This document shows positions 1 through 11,703 of a stretch of 26,124 nucleotides of DNA, one piece after another. Made by a program: the position numbers and the translations under genes. Origin of the DNA: Cudoniella acicularis (lineage: Eukaryota > Ascomycota > Leotiomycetes > Helotiales > Helotiaceae); contig JAAMPI010000775.1 of assembly GCA_013054445.1 (NCBI GenBank), positions 1 through 26,124 of the forward strand, in the 5' to 3' direction. A model generated the notes under the pieces. The model was given only the letters and a program-made list of their open reading frames with translations, searched no databases and was not told the DNA's origin. Positions within the stretch are counted from its first letter, which is position 1; each line of letters starts with the position of its first letter.

Positions 1-880
1 CCTATCGTTATTACGTCCTTACACTTCCTATACTTAGAAGGGCGCCTACCCTACTGTTTGGTCTCCGACCTCGGTCGTTTCATAGCTCCTAGAGACTGTT
101 TAGGAGAAGGAGTCAGGCAGGCCGAAGCCACCTCCTAATACTCAGATATACTAATAATCTTCCTAAATTCCCCGACCTTCTACTCGGCAGATTTCATACG
201 GTCGATCGTAATGTTTATTACTACCTGATATTCCTATATCAATACGTCTACTCCCTCCTATAGCTCATCAATCCTTTGCTCAGCAAGACACTCACGAGCC
301 ACCCTCACACTAATTGCTACCCGATATTCCTATATCAAATCGCCCTTTTCTTTCTCTAGCTCATCGATCCTCTTCCTAGCCGAATTATCCCTATCAATTA
401 CTACCTCGATCTGTTTTATAGTCTCTACTCTTCCCCTCTTAAGGTCCCTAATTCTATTTTCATTTTTAGTAGCGCGACGCTTGAAATCTTCGAAGGACGA
501 CTCGTAATCAGAAAGTATCTTCTAGGATTCCTTAAGCTCCTTATAGAGCGAGACGTATTTCGTCGTCATTTCGTATATCTCCGTAACATTCCTTCTATAT
601 TAGACGTATAGTTCTTTATAAGCGTCAGAGCACCTCTGTCGAACTTGCCGTTCCTGTTTAAGGTCCTCTAGAGTAGAAGAGGCAACAAACCGTGTCTTAA
701 ACAATTTTTAGCGAGACACTTCGATAGATTCGCCTACTATAAGGAGTTTCTTATTTATAGCGTCAAGCTCTTAGTTACTAAGCAGCTAAGGTCGCGCTAT
801 AGCGCTATCACGAGAATTTAATAATAATGTTCGACCGCTAGTATCAATACGTTCGGGGCGGTTGGCCTAAGAGTGTTAGG
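1..880 (-). pseudogene. Degenerate coiled-coil protein gene, cut by window edge
   Basis: Reading right to left, one frame runs to base 1 with only TAA/TAG interruptions. The protein is rich in Glu, Lys, Arg and Gln with heptad-like spacing, and holds segments such as KRRATKNENRIRDLKRG and ARKRIDELEKEKGDL. A unit of about 30 residues (RIDEL, then a gap, then EYRVAI or EYQVVI) recurs at least twice, which on the DNA shows as the repeated cctatatc-containing motifs around 230-350. The left (C-terminal) end is basic, with RRPSKYRKCKD. I do not recognise the family; a structural or Gag-like coiled coil are both possible. The start is not identified, as RIP has probably changed it. Confidence 0.5.
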
Positions 881-1625
881 AGCGCTTTCGGAGGATCATA
901 TATGCTATACTTACCTAGGCAGTCTTTTTATAAGCCTTCTCTGCCCCTAGTCTCGTATATTAAACATAACGAGATACTATATTATGACTTAGTAATTATT
1001 CTTAGAGATATTGATCGGTTTTTATGTTCTCTGCCTATATTATTGCTTCGTAGGTGTTTGGCTTTCGTCCTTAGAGGGGATACGCGATTAAATAGAATTG
1101 TCTAACAAATTAGCGAGTCGGAAATATTCTTAAATATCCTTAAGCCGCGTTTAGACATTTTAACATATAGAGCTATTTTCTTAGATCAGTGTCTTCGGTT
1201 AGGCGTAGGACGAACATAGACGACTCTATAGCCTAGCGCTGATCGTAGCAATCCGCTACCAGGTGTCCTGACTAGGACTTTAAAATACTATAATCAGCGT
1301 CCTAAATATAGAAATAAATAAAACATTCTAGAAATACCCTAGCTTCTTTCTAAGACTGTTTTTAGATACCGCTTCTAAAAGCCTTAGGCTAACAAGTCTG
1401 CCAACCCGTAGCATCAGGAGTGACCGTTTTTAGCTCCCTAGGAGAGAATCGGGCTCCTAGCCTTTACAATATTTCTTTAAAAGTAGGATATATATACTAT
1501 ATGCTAATACTAAGGTATAAGTCACTACACTATTATCTTTAATACTGTCTCCAAGTTTAGCAATATCTAACGCATAGGTGCTTTATCTTTAGTTTCTGAT
1601 CATAAAAAAGCTATACCAAAACGAG
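881..1625. other. Non-coding or unrecognised RIP sequence
   Basis: AT-rich, RIP-mutated DNA. A 67-codon open frame at 902-1105 (plus) has no recognisable motif and is probably fortuitous. Nothing else is supported. Confidence 0.4.
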
Positions 1626-2970
1626 CAATCTCTACGAAAGCTTATTATACACCAAAACTTATAGCATCGTCTTTAACCGCTAGTAGCAGAGGCTGATAAT
1701 AAGATATCTAGGAGCCAGGATACCTTATACCAAGCCATAGAAGAAACAGCGAGCTAGCTCGAGAGCGAAAGCCGGGGAAAGATATAGGATTTAGAGCAGG
1801 AAATTAGTATAAGACGGAATACTAAACGACTTATATGTTTAAACCTGACGGAAGGAGTAGCACAAGCGGATCACCCGCAATCACCGGGGGAGAACGAGAC
1901 TTCTATACCGAGTTCGAGCTAGTCTATAAGAAATCAGCGCCTATTTTCCACAAATAGTTATAAGCTAGTTCATATTAAAACATCTAATTAGCTTCTACTA
2001 TCTAACATTCTACTAAACATAGTAAGATTAATCTAAGCCACTATACTCCGTCACTTCTATTTATAATAAAGGACGACTTATACTTAAAAGGACTAGAAGC
2101 ATTAAATCACAGGTCATCCGTCACACTCTAAAATTCTCAAGATAGACTATCGAAACGCTCGACAGTACTCAAACCCAACCGTAGTTTAGAAGTCGGAACT
2201 AAATCCTCTCCTTCTTAGAAACTTCCTAGACCGGGAAGCTTAGAATGTTTTCTTATATGTTCCTAATCACCAAATTTCTCAAATGTTCCCTTATCCTAGT
2301 TATGATTTAGCTTTAATAGAAAACGCTTTAGAAGGCTATATATAGCCAGCACAAGGCAGTAAACTTAACCATGCTATAACGGATCTAGGAGAGCCGCTAT
2401 AGATATAGACAGGTGCTCAGTTATAAAGCGCTCTAGCTAAGCACACAACTAACGATCAAGGTTTAAGACAAGTCGGTCTAAGTTTTAAAGATAGATTCAC
2501 TTTACTCGAGGATAGAATTGGCGGGCTTAAAGTGGTTATTTAGGACCTTCGGAACGAGTGAGTGCCCTCCTTATATAAAGATCTATAGATCTATCGCTGA
2601 CAGGATACTACTAGGTTATAAGAGAAGATAAGGTAATACCTACCCCCTCTATTTAGGATAATATTAACCCTAAAAATAGATTTTTTACGGATATAAAGGC
2701 ATATATAAAAAACCTAGTGGCATAGACAAAGGAATCTAAGGATACTATAGACAGTCTAATAGCGGATTTGAAAAAGGCCGTTGAGTTAATAATATCAAAA
2801 TAGGCTATATTCAAGTACTTCGGATCTAGGCGGCTATGTTTGTAAGAGATAATCATTAAATTTAGTAAGCTAGTATCGTTTATATTAGGCTATAGCTAGG
2901 GCAAGGAATTAACAAATTTTATTCCTTAAATCAAAGATATACCTAGTTTAAATCAAATCTAGCCCGCTAG
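1626..2970 (+). pseudogene. Degenerate helical/coiled-coil protein gene in two frames
   Basis: From 1626 to about 2560 a plus-strand frame stays open apart from TAA/TAG and encodes charged helical sequence (for example ADNKISRSQDTLYQAIEE and FKDRFTLLEDRIGGL). From about 2580 to 2970 a second frame continues with helical sequence (KESKDTIDSLIADLKKAVEL), so a small indel or an intron lies near 2560-2580. No catalytic motif is visible and I do not recognise the family. It converges on the minus-strand fragment ending at 2953. The 5' boundary is arbitrary. Confidence 0.35.
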
Positions 2971-3320
2971 ATGACTTCTAGGAGTCGTATTAGGATGCTA
3001 ACGTACTCCCTAGAATACAAGCCAGGCTTTATTCGCCTTTATCTCTTTAAGACGACATTTCTCGAGTACCTCCTACATCGCTATCATAGTAGTATATATC
3101 TCTTGTAGCAGATTTATTATACGAGTAGAATCTTGCTAATGTCTTACGATATAGAATTCTAGCCACGAATTTTCTATAGTAATTCTCTCTAGCGTCTCTA
3201 GCTACTATCGCTTTTAAAATTCCTCGACTCTCTTAAATAGGTCGTTAATAGAAAAGTCTACTAGGTCTTACGAAGCAAATTACGAGTTAGGAGTTAGGGG
3301 GGCTTCGTACCTAGAGGTGG
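2953..3320 (-). pseudogene. Fragment of a degenerate helical protein gene
   Basis: A minus-strand frame, open except for TAA/TAG, runs from about 3320 down to a TGA at 2955-2953. It encodes acidic and helical segments (RVEEF, LETLERITIENSWLEFYIV, INLLQEIYTTMIAM, EVLEKCRLKEIKANKAWLV). No family is recognised. Its 3' end meets that of the plus-strand frame ending near 2970, giving a convergent arrangement like that at 7 kb and 17 kb. Confidence 0.3.
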
Positions 3321-5316
3321 TATCTATAATATGTGTTTTTAACAATACAAGTGTAATCGGAGGGCGTCTATATATCATATAAGCAAAGATCTCAAGCACC
3401 TAAACTCGCTGTCATTCTTATCCTAAACCGGATCCCTAGAGCCGATTTAGGCTCCGTCTAAATATAGTTTCCTATCAATTATCAACCCCCTAGTCTAGCC
3501 TAGGGCGTCCCTTCGGGTATATAAAGACGATTTTAATTTCTTTCGTTAAGATTTCTAGATCCGAATCTAATCCCTCGTCTTAATCTCTTAAGATCTCTAA
3601 GATAAATTTTGATTAATATGATTTTCGGATTTACCTTTATATCGAAAAAGGGTAAGGGGGAACTTTGCCGTAAAAAGACCACTAGGTTTACTCTAATGTT
3701 AATAAGGGGAACGAGGGGTTAGCGTAGGAAGGAGGCCAGGAAAAGGGGAAAAGGTTCTCCTTTATTTATAATATGTCGGTCTAAATACTTTAGTACTACT
3801 ACTATTAAAACAGCAACCGCTATATATTTGTCTAGACTAGAGAAACCCCTAACACAAATTGAATTAGGGGGGAATTTAGAAGCGGAGGGTGATTTCTCTA
3901 GCAATTTAGGCGAGAAGGGTCTTTAACTAAAATAGATTTCGTTAACGTATTTGTTATAAACTATTATTAACAGGAATCTAAATAGATACCTCATATTTTA
4001 CGAGACTAAAGACTATATGACTAACATAATACAAACCTAACTTACGCTATTATATATTAAAGTCAGAGATATAAAAGGCTATTATTTAAGACAGAATATT
4101 ATCTTTTATATATAAATCTAATACTTGGCTTTATTATAGAGGGGAAACACAACGACCTATATCAATTTATAACCTTTCTAACGTTTACCTGGCGTAGCCA
4201 GTCAATAATAGCTCATTTAAGGACAAAATTAAAAAAACGCAAACTTTAGTAACAGCCCTAAAGAAATAACATAATAGCAATTTAGAGAATAAGAGCTAGT
4301 AGAATAGTAGGAAATTTTAGGAGCCCGGCACTTATAGGAGAGCCCGAGCCCGTGAAAATCGGCGAAGTGAGTAGTATAGGCCCTACGGATAGTTAAGCCG
4401 TTAGGCTATTCACAGTTGCGTTAAAATACCGAGCCGAAGTACCCCGGTAAGGAAAAGCCGTAGTAGTATTAGGCGGACAGAAGGTCGTCTGCGAAGAAGG
4501 AGCTTTAGTTTGATAAGATTGATTAGTAAAAGAAGTTGGGTAGAGCAGGTCGCTTAATTTGGATACTTCAGATACTATAGAAACATTACTAAGCTTGATA
4601 ATACTAGACCCGGACAAGTTGCTAACTTGGATTTAGATAGTCGCCGTTTCTTTAATAAAAGGGCTATTTGTTATTATAGAGAGGCCTAAGGAGGTAGTGG
4701 CCAGTTAGGCTATAATAGTGTTCCAGAAATGCATTCCTAGGCCTGTTTTATTATAAGCCAGGCCTAGGCTAAGTAAGAAAACTGCCGTAGAGAGAGTAGA
4801 GATATATATAGCTATAGTCGAAGAACGCAACTCAGAAAGCTCTCTACTTCTGGCTCGAGGAGGAGAGCAAGTCATATCTTAAGCCAAAAGTAAAATGTTC
4901 TATTATTAGGGCGGATAGAGGCGTCCGAAATGTGACCCGGTTGACTAGTATACGTATTTCTAACACCGCTTAGGTTTCCGCTAAATAAAAGGGGACCGGA
5001 AATAGCGCCCTAAAGAATTTATATACCTTTAGTATTCGGCGGGACCTATTATGGCTCTATAAAGTGCGGGGACCGGAGTTAGCTCCTAAGATAAATAGTA
5101 CCTTAAATAGTTCCCGGATAAACTATATAAAAAACAATCTTTCTCTAACGAGTAGGTAGACCTAGAATCAAGTCACAACCTAAATCAAGTCACAACCTAA
5201 ATCAAGTCATAACCTAAATCTAAAAAGCTCTCTTATATAGCGAGCAATCTTCTAGCATTAATCAGATCCTTGGCGAAGCTATAGCTCTTAAGCGGAACCT
5301 GATTCTAATTTGAAAA
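3321..5316. other. Long stretch without a supported gene
   Basis: RIP-mutated sequence with several short unrelated open frames. A frame at about 4390-4900 (plus) is basic and Ser/Arg-rich and contains ICYYREA, which could be the remains of a Cys-containing zinc-knuckle, but this is too weak to call. A possible TATA-like tatataaag lies near 3520. From about 4980 to 5160 the spacer leads to the short tandem repeat just before the gene at 5317. Confidence 0.3.
5166..5220 (+). repeat. 17-bp tandem repeat, three copies
   Basis: The unit aatcaagtcacaaccta occurs at 5166-5182, 5183-5199 and 5200-5216, the third with one C-to-T change (cac to cat), followed by the start of a fourth. It lies about 100 bases upstream of the ATG at 5317, in the presumed promoter. 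Confidence 0.85.
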
Positions 5317-7083
5317 ATGGCCGCGGTAGGGACAGAAATAAACAATGATCTAGGGGTAGACGGCAACAAGTAAGGAGGAACGGAAGTAAAGAATGGTTTA
5401 GTCACTCTATAGGCAACCCTAGCGGTTAAGGACGGCAGGATCGATGCCGAGAAAGCCAGACAGGCGGTAGTAGTAGTAGTAGTAGAGACTTTAGCAAACG
5501 GCCAGGGTTCGACAGAAACAGAAAATCATAGCGGCAATAAATCTAATAGCGAATTAAGCGATTACGAGACTAATAGTAACGGAGACGTCGTTCCTATCCT
5601 ACCCGAAGATAAAATAGATAGTATAACAGAAACCGACGCGATACTAAAGCCGTCTAAAATTATTTAGAACGTATATTAAGAAGCCATACCGTATTTAGCG
5701 AAGCTTATGATCGATTCTACCGACCTGACTGCCCTAGGTATATTAAAGGCTTTAAACGACAAGATCAAGCAATAAAACGAGAAAGAGGAAAACCTATCGG
5801 ACGGATAGATTATTAATATTCTATTTTTTANNTCAAACTTCGAGATGGCCAAGCCCTATATAGACCGTCTNTTNAAGAGAGGTGAAGGCGAGCCTNCTNA
5901 CTAGGAGTCGGTAAAGAAAATTGATANGATAAATACTACTCTACGNGAGATAAACACCAAACACNACTATCCCTAGAATTGGCTTATAACCCCCCTAAGC
6001 GAAGAAGTTATAGNATAGGCTTAAGTAGCCAAAAAAGNNNNAGACGAANNATTAACCAAAAGGAAGGCAGAGAAGAGAGCCAAGAGGAAGGCAGACAAAG
6101 CGGCAGCTGATAAGGCGGTAGCTAACAAGGCGGCGGTTAATAAGGCGGCGGCTAATAAGGCGGCTGTTGACAAGGCGGCGGCTGACAAGGCGGTGGCTAA
6201 CAAGGCGATGGCTGACAAGGCGGTGGTTAATAAGGCGGCAGCGAGGAAGTTTAGGAATATAAAGTTTCCCTAGGTAATATATCCCCTCCCGACTAGAGAG
6301 CGGATTATTACTAGTCGACAGAGGACGAAGGATGACGTCTTAGGGTCTCTCTGTTATGTAGAGCTTCTATATACCGACCCCGAGGACCTAAACTTCGAAT
6401 TCCGAGACGATATTAATATAATTAAGCTATAGAAGTACTTCCTAACGCCGGGGATAAAGTTAATAGGTAAAACAGATAAAAAGGGCCGGCTAGTGAAAGT
6501 ATAGCGGAAGGTAGACAGAAAGGATTTTAGAGAATTTAAATTTTACGTTATAAGAAAGAGGGAGAGGACAGACCTAAGAACAAGGACTAAGCCTATATGT
6601 CCCGAGGTGCTCTATAGCGTTATAATAGCAGATAGATTTATCGTCCTAAACAAGACGGGATTTTTAAATATAGTTAGAAAGAAGGCTAAAGAAGGCTATA
6701 TTCGCAGGTACTACGAAAAGAAGGGGATCACTTCGCTATAGGACGTCAAGCCGAATTCGTAGACTATAACGACCGAAGATAAAGAGTTACTAGACAAATT
6801 AAAATCGGAGCGGCTTAATTCGGTATTACCTAGAAACTCAGAAATCAAAACTAAGAAGATTAATACTAAAGAAAAGATCAATACTAGTAGAAGCTCCTTA
6901 GATTCGACACTTAAGAAGATAGAGGAGAGAATAGCTTTAATAGAGACGAAATTAGTAAAAGTTGACGAACTTGGTACTAATATAGCCAACATAACGTTAC
7001 TAGTCTAGTAACTAATGAAACAGGCTAGGCTAAACGCAGCTAGCGGATAGGCAGACCAGGGTGATCTAGAAGTAGAGGATTAG
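5317..7083 (+). pseudogene. Degenerate 588-codon gene with Ala/Lys repeat and coiled coil
   Basis: A surviving ATG at 5317 opens a frame that runs to a TAG at 7081-7083, broken only by TAA/TAG codons. The N-terminal third is acidic and disordered-looking (NKSNSELSDYETNSNGD). A helical region follows (YLAKLMIDSTDLTALGILKA), then a very basic stretch (KRKAEKRAKRKADKAA) that leads into ten 5-residue repeats of the type ADKAA/VANKA at 6094-6243. After the repeat comes a globular-looking region (VELLYTDPEDLNFEFRDD) and a C-terminal coiled coil (STLKKIEERIALIETKL). Ambiguous bases (n) are scattered at 5831-6054, yet the frame is preserved across them. No enzyme motif is seen; a nucleic-acid-binding or Gag-like structural protein is possible. 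The final TAG could also be a RIP stop. Confidence 0.55.
6094..6243 (+). repeat. 15-bp minisatellite, ten units, in frame
   Basis: Ten contiguous 15-bp units of the type gacaaggcggcggct encode a five-residue repeat (D/N-K-A-x-A). Units differ mainly by C/T and G/A transitions. Because the unit length is a multiple of three, the frame of the host gene is preserved. On the minus strand it makes a meaningless Ala-rich open frame. Confidence 0.9.
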
Positions 7084-7828
7084 GAGGTTCATTTTTCGTA
7101 TGTTTATAGCTTCGTCTTTTGGCTTATTACGTTCTTAAGTTTTATTAGGCAACTCTTTGTTTTTCGTTAGCCCCTTATATTACTCTAGTTTCCTATATCG
7201 GCTAGCCCGAATAAACTATAAAAAATAGTTAGCGTAGTATAGTACTAATAATCGAGTTTTAACTTACCTAAGCTATTACCTGAAATACAGTTTCCAAATA
7301 AATATATAATCGTGCCCTAGTAGTGACTGCCGTAAGCGACTTCGGAAGCATACGTTAGCGGATAAAGCTAGATAAGAGAGAATTTCAGAAAGTACCTTAT
7401 ATAGCAAATACGGGACTAGATACGGTAACTGTTCCTAGTATAAATAGATGCCCCTAGCCATCAAATTCTCTTTAAATCCTACTGCTTAGAGTTTCTCTAA
7501 ACGGTCGTGACTTTTATCTCCTCGCCTCTATAGTCTCTAATATATTTTTAAGATTTAATCAGTTGAGTTTTAATGATTTTGGCTCTCTTAACGACGTTTT
7601 TACTCTCTATAAGGACATAATCAGTCAACTATATGACTTTATTAATGTCTTCTAAAATTTTGCCTATCTATAGGCTGTTATTTATAACGAAGTCCTTAAA
7701 CGAGCGCTTTGCCGCGTTACGAGGACTATTTCGTCGTAGCTTAGACCCTTGTTTATAGGTCAGATATCGTTATAAAAAATAAAAGGCAATATTATATCTA
7801 TAATTAATAAGATTAGTTACTTATAGAG
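7084..7828. other. Spacer between converging degenerate genes
   Basis: About 745 bases between the 3' ends of the plus-strand gene ending at 7083 and the minus-strand gene ending at 7829. I see no supported frame, repeat or RNA gene in it. Confidence 0.4.
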
Positions 7829-9970
7829 TCATAAGTACTTTTGTCTCTAAACTCGACATAATAGGAACTAGTAGCCTATAATCGACATTCGGGTAAACTG
7901 TCGACATCTTGTCCTTATTAGGTAAGTAGCTATAGTCATTATTAAACTGCTTACCTGTTATAGAACCGTCGAGAAGTTGCTCGGATACTAGTTCGTTTAC
8001 TCAAAGTAATAGGCTTAGAGTTACGTATTATAAGTTCGTATAAATACTAGATATATTTAGGATAGAATCAATCCTTTAATATCCTAACTAGATCTTTTAA
8101 TCCGCTTCGAGACCTTCGTCTCCTTTAAGATCTACTGCTTAACGGTTTCTTTTATGTTATTATACTTACTATATTTAGAAATAACATTTCGATATATCTT
8201 AGCTATAAAGCCGCGCCTTCTCTCCTCTAATTTACGAAGTTGTTCGATGAGTTTGCGGAGCTATTATAGCCGATCCTCGATTAAGATATGCTCAAGTAAC
8301 TTGGCGATTTTATCTTCGAGTTTGATAAGCTTCGAGTACTATACTATTCTATCTAAGGAGAGCTAGCGGAAATTTTCTAAACTCTATAGAACAGTATCTA
8401 GCTATCTAGATTCTATGTTAATAGAATCCCTTAACGAACGTCCGCTAAACCTAGAGCGTGTCTTCCGTTATAATTTGGCCTTAGGACTACTACCAGAAGC
8501 TCCTATATCTTAAGGTGGGTTGACCTGGCTGTCGAGAAGAGTAGTGTCCTTGCCCGCCTTAGGGCGCTTGTATGATATAGCATGGTCATTGACTTCGTTA
8601 TTAGCGATTTTGAACGAGCGCTTAGAGGAGTTTGATAGCCTCTTAGCAGATATGACATCGATGATATTATCGTTAGAGTCATTTGAACTAGTACTCGTGT
8701 CCTTGTTTATAGGCATATACGGTCTAGGTTGATATGCTTTACGTCGGCTCGTAGATTTATCCTTAGGAGCTTTACTAGTAGAGGCTTATAGGGAATTCAA
8801 TAGGGCATCGGTAGCGTCTACGGAATCAAGTAGGGCAGAGGCTAGACGTTTTATATATAAACCTAACATTCTTTTACGTATATATTCGCTGTCTTATATA
8901 CTATCGAAATCGCTACTAACAATTTCGAACTCTAGTAAAGGACTTGGTCTATAGTGACTATCACTAGCAGATAGCTCAGATTTATCTTTAGAATCGATAC
9001 TAGTCAAATCGATAATAGTCATTTAAACATATTTTAATTAGCTTAATCTCTTGAAAGTAGTAAGCTTAACTTGCCTGATTCTTTACGTTTATACTTCTGA
9101 CTATTTGCTTCGTCGTTCGTAGGCTAAGAAGTATCCTTAGCGGTATTAGAACTTAGTAGATAAGATAGCAAGTCCTTTTAGGGCTCTTGATCTAAATCGG
9201 CCGTAGAAACGTCTAGAAGAATGTTAGAGAATACGCGGAAGGTGACGAAAGAGAATTTTACCTGATTGCTTTCCTAAGCTAGGGCGAGTTAGAAGACTCT
9301 TGACTAGGTGGTCTTCAGATAGGCGTTCGGCTGTTAATTAGACTTGGGAAGAGCTTTCTCTTAGCTCTTTCGGAATTTCTCCGCCTAGTAGGTTCGTTAT
9401 AGGGCTATCTATAGCAGATCGGCTATTAGGGAGACTTGTCGAAGCTAGCGTATCTTTAAGAGCTTTCTCCGCTTATTAGTTTGTTATAGGGTTTTCCGTA
9501 ATTTGCCGATCTCTAGCCTAGGCTTCCGTAGTTAGTTGGCCTTTAGAGGGACTCTCTAAGTGTGGTAAAGTTGTTAAAGGCTCCTTTATAAGCGGAGCTT
9601 TAGAGGGTGCTTTTCTAGTAGGCAGAGTAACTATAAGATTCTCCGCTAGTTTTAGGTCTTCTAATAGGCCTTTCAAATATAGTAGAGTTGCTAGTGGCTC
9701 TCTCGTAGGCGGAGCTTTAGAGGGAGCTTCTCTAGTAGGTAGGATAACTATAAGATTCTCCGGAGTAGGTTGGTCTTTAAAGGGGCTTTCTAAAGTTGGC
9801 GGAACTTTAGAGGGGGCTTTTCCTGATAGCGGACACACTATAATAGATGACGGAGCTTGCTGATTTTCAGATAGACTCTCCGTGGTTAGAGATTCTATTG
9901 GTATAGTAGCGGTGGTTACTACTTTCGATTTTGAAGGTCTTAATTATACTCTAGTCTTACGGGNAGCNAT
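7829..9970 (-). pseudogene. Degenerate 713-codon Pro/Ser-repeat and coiled-coil protein gene
   Basis: One minus-strand frame spans 9970 to a TGA at 7831-7829 (714 codons) with only TAA/TAG interruptions. The first codon reads ATN GCT, so an ATG start at 9970-9968 is likely but hidden by an ambiguous base. Residues about 45-150 hold imperfect Pro/Ser/Thr repeats (KAPSKVPPTLESP, REAPSKAPPTREPL, RKAPSKAPLIKEPL, alternating with ENLIVxLPT). The middle is Ser/Asp-rich and basic (STSRRKAYQPRPY, KRLSNSSKRSFK). The C-terminal third is a strong coiled coil (KLEDKIAKLLEHILIEDRL, RKLIEQLRKLEERRRGF). No catalytic motif is seen and I do not recognise it. It converges on the gene at 5317-7083 and could be its partner in a multigene element. 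Confidence 0.5.
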
Positions 9971-9995
9971 GTTATAAGGTNCGNCGAACAGGTAG

Positions 9996-10130
9996 GGATA
10001 GTGATAAAGGTGNTGTTNAATNAGTGATGAAAATAGTGATATAGTGATATGGTGATAAAGGGTGATATGTNATGAAGGGTGATATNTNATNAAGTGATAA
10101 AGGCAGTGATAAAGATAGAAGATTNTATAT
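9996..10130 (+). repeat. GTGATA-type microsatellite with ambiguous bases
   Basis: A run of variants of gtgata, agtgataaag and ggtgatat with several n positions. The ambiguity is probably due to poor base calling or unresolved copies in the repeat. It lies just upstream of the minus-strand gene starting at 9970. Confidence 0.75.
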
Positions 10131-10205
10131 AATGATTAAACTGGCCGAAGTAAACCTCCGGCTCCCTGATACTTATCTCCTAGAATCGAAGTATCTACAA
10201 TCTCC

Positions 10206-10475
10206 GACTTGAGCAGCAGCGCTTAGCCTACCTTTCCGCATGAGAAACACCGGCCAGCTAAGCCTAAACGGGAGGAGGATCAAGGCAGATTCTCAATATC
10301 CCTACTACTCGGCATGAGAATCGCCAGCTAGCTGAAGCAGACGGGACGGAGGTCAAGGTAGATTCCTGGCAGCCCTACTGCTTGGCTTAGGAATCGACAG
10401 CTAGCTAGAACAGGTGTAAGAGGGATCAAGGCAGTTTCCTGGCAGCCCCGCTACTCGGCATGAAAAACACTAGCA
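10206..10475 (+). repeat. 73-bp tandem repeat, about 3.5 units
   Basis: The landmark atcaaggcag/gtcaaggtag recurs at 10279, 10352 and 10425, a period of 73. Each unit also carries a cggcatgag/ttggcttagg block and a cagctagct block. A partial leading unit starts near 10206. The units have diverged mostly by transitions, and CpA/TpG is less depleted here than in the flanking genes. Confidence 0.8.
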
Positions 10476-10601
10476 CCCCTGATATATACCTTCTATTATA
10501 GCTTCGTCACCGTGTATCAGGCAGCAGATCTAGCCTAGCCTGTCTATGATCTACTAACTGTCTGCGTAGTATACGTCAAACGGCTAGAGCGAGACATAGA
10601 A

Positions 10602-10790
10602 GCTTAGCCCCTGATCCGCATAATATGAGCCATCCTTCCGCCGGCGTATTACAAGTCAAGCCGCTATCACACGTTAAAAATAGCTTCTAACGGGGTTTAG
10701 CTCACGATCCGTATACTCTTAGGCCATCCTTCGGCGAGCATGACGACAGTCGAACTACTATCACATACTAAAAGAAAGTTCTAGTAGGAT
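10602..10790 (+). repeat. 93-bp imperfect direct duplication
   Basis: The block beginning gcttagcccctgatccg at 10602 recurs at 10695 as gtttagctcacgatccg. Both contain a gccatccttc core, then a ctatcacac/ctatcacat core. Divergence is high. Confidence 0.65.
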
Positions 10791-11323
10791 TTACCCTAGA
10801 CCTGTCCCTGTCAATGTCCCTAAACCGACGGCTAAGCCATCTTCTATACGTTCTAGGAAACGCCGACTGTCGCGCACCTAGGCGAATATTGGCTAGGCGG
10901 CCTGGTTTATGCTTTTAACGTAGGAATAGAGACGTCATGACTGATGTTAGTCGCGGGATAAAAGATAACTATGATCTTAGTTACGGTTTATAGGGCCGAA
11001 AGATTTTATTTTAGAGCTGACTCTTCCCGTTATTCTCCTCGAAGATCACCAAACACGGGCAGAATCTGATGCCCCTAGATCTCTAGATTCCTAATGTTAT
11101 ACTAAAGCAAGGTGACCAAAAGCAGTAACATCCGGTGGTGGTGACTATTTCCAAGCACGCTCTTATAGTCTCGTGGCTTAGCTTATATCGCGCAGGAAAC
11201 AAGCATCGTCGTAGTATAATTCTTAGCCGGGGTTGACTCTCGAAACATATATATAGGCTCCCTCGTTGACGTCAATGAGTCTATCAGATTAGTGGTCGAT
11301 CTACGCTAGTATAGTACTCTCCC

Positions 11324-11500
11324 TTCCCGATAATATAGATCGAGTATTTAAAGGGAAAGCTAAGAAAGCCTTGCCCAAGAGTGATGACCCGTCCCGTAAG
11401 GAGCTCGAAACGCTCCTTCCCGATAATATAGATCGAGTATTTAAGGGGAAAGCTAAGAAAGCCTTGCCTAAGAGTGATGACCCGTCCCGTGAGGACCGCT
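11324..11500 (+). repeat. 93-bp direct duplication with TATA-like core
   Basis: ttcccgataatatagatcga begins at 11324 and again at 11417. The copies are almost identical through gtatttaa-gggaaagctaag and gagtgatgacccgtcccgt. Each copy has a gtatttaa element. It lies 200-380 bases upstream of the gene starting at 11704, so it could be a duplicated upstream regulatory element. The minus-strand open frame over it is only a reflection of the repeat. Confidence 0.85.
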
Positions 11501-11590
11501 AAAATCATGCCGAGACATAGCGTAGCAATACGTTACGTAACTTATCGTTAGTTATAAGAGGGAAGCTAAAAGCTTTGACTACGTATATAC

Positions 11591-11599
11591 TATATAAGG
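11591..11599 (+). promoter_or_regulatory. Candidate TATA box
   Basis: tatataagg lies 105 bases upstream of the ATG at 11704, downstream of the duplicated 93-bp element. Position and sequence suit a fungal core promoter, but RIP also creates TATA-like strings, so this is tentative. Confidence 0.35.
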
Positions 11600-11703
11600 C
11601 CACCACGTTTGCCAAATGCTTTCCTAGCTTTTATTCTGATTTTTAGTTAATATCACTCCTCGAGTAATTATCACTACCAGATCTACTTAGAACACTTCGT
11701 AGT

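Noticed and set aside
6021..6218. Minus-strand Ala/Leu-rich open frame that looks like a membrane segment
   Set aside because: It is the antisense reading of the 15-bp repeat, with n bases inside.
10206..10475. CRISPR-like array
   Set aside because: The 73-bp period is a whole-unit tandem repeat with no unique spacers, in a fungal genome.
11284..11508. Minus-strand 74-codon frame with a repeated TGRVITL motif
   Set aside because: The protein repeat only reflects the 93-bp DNA duplication; there is no other coding evidence.
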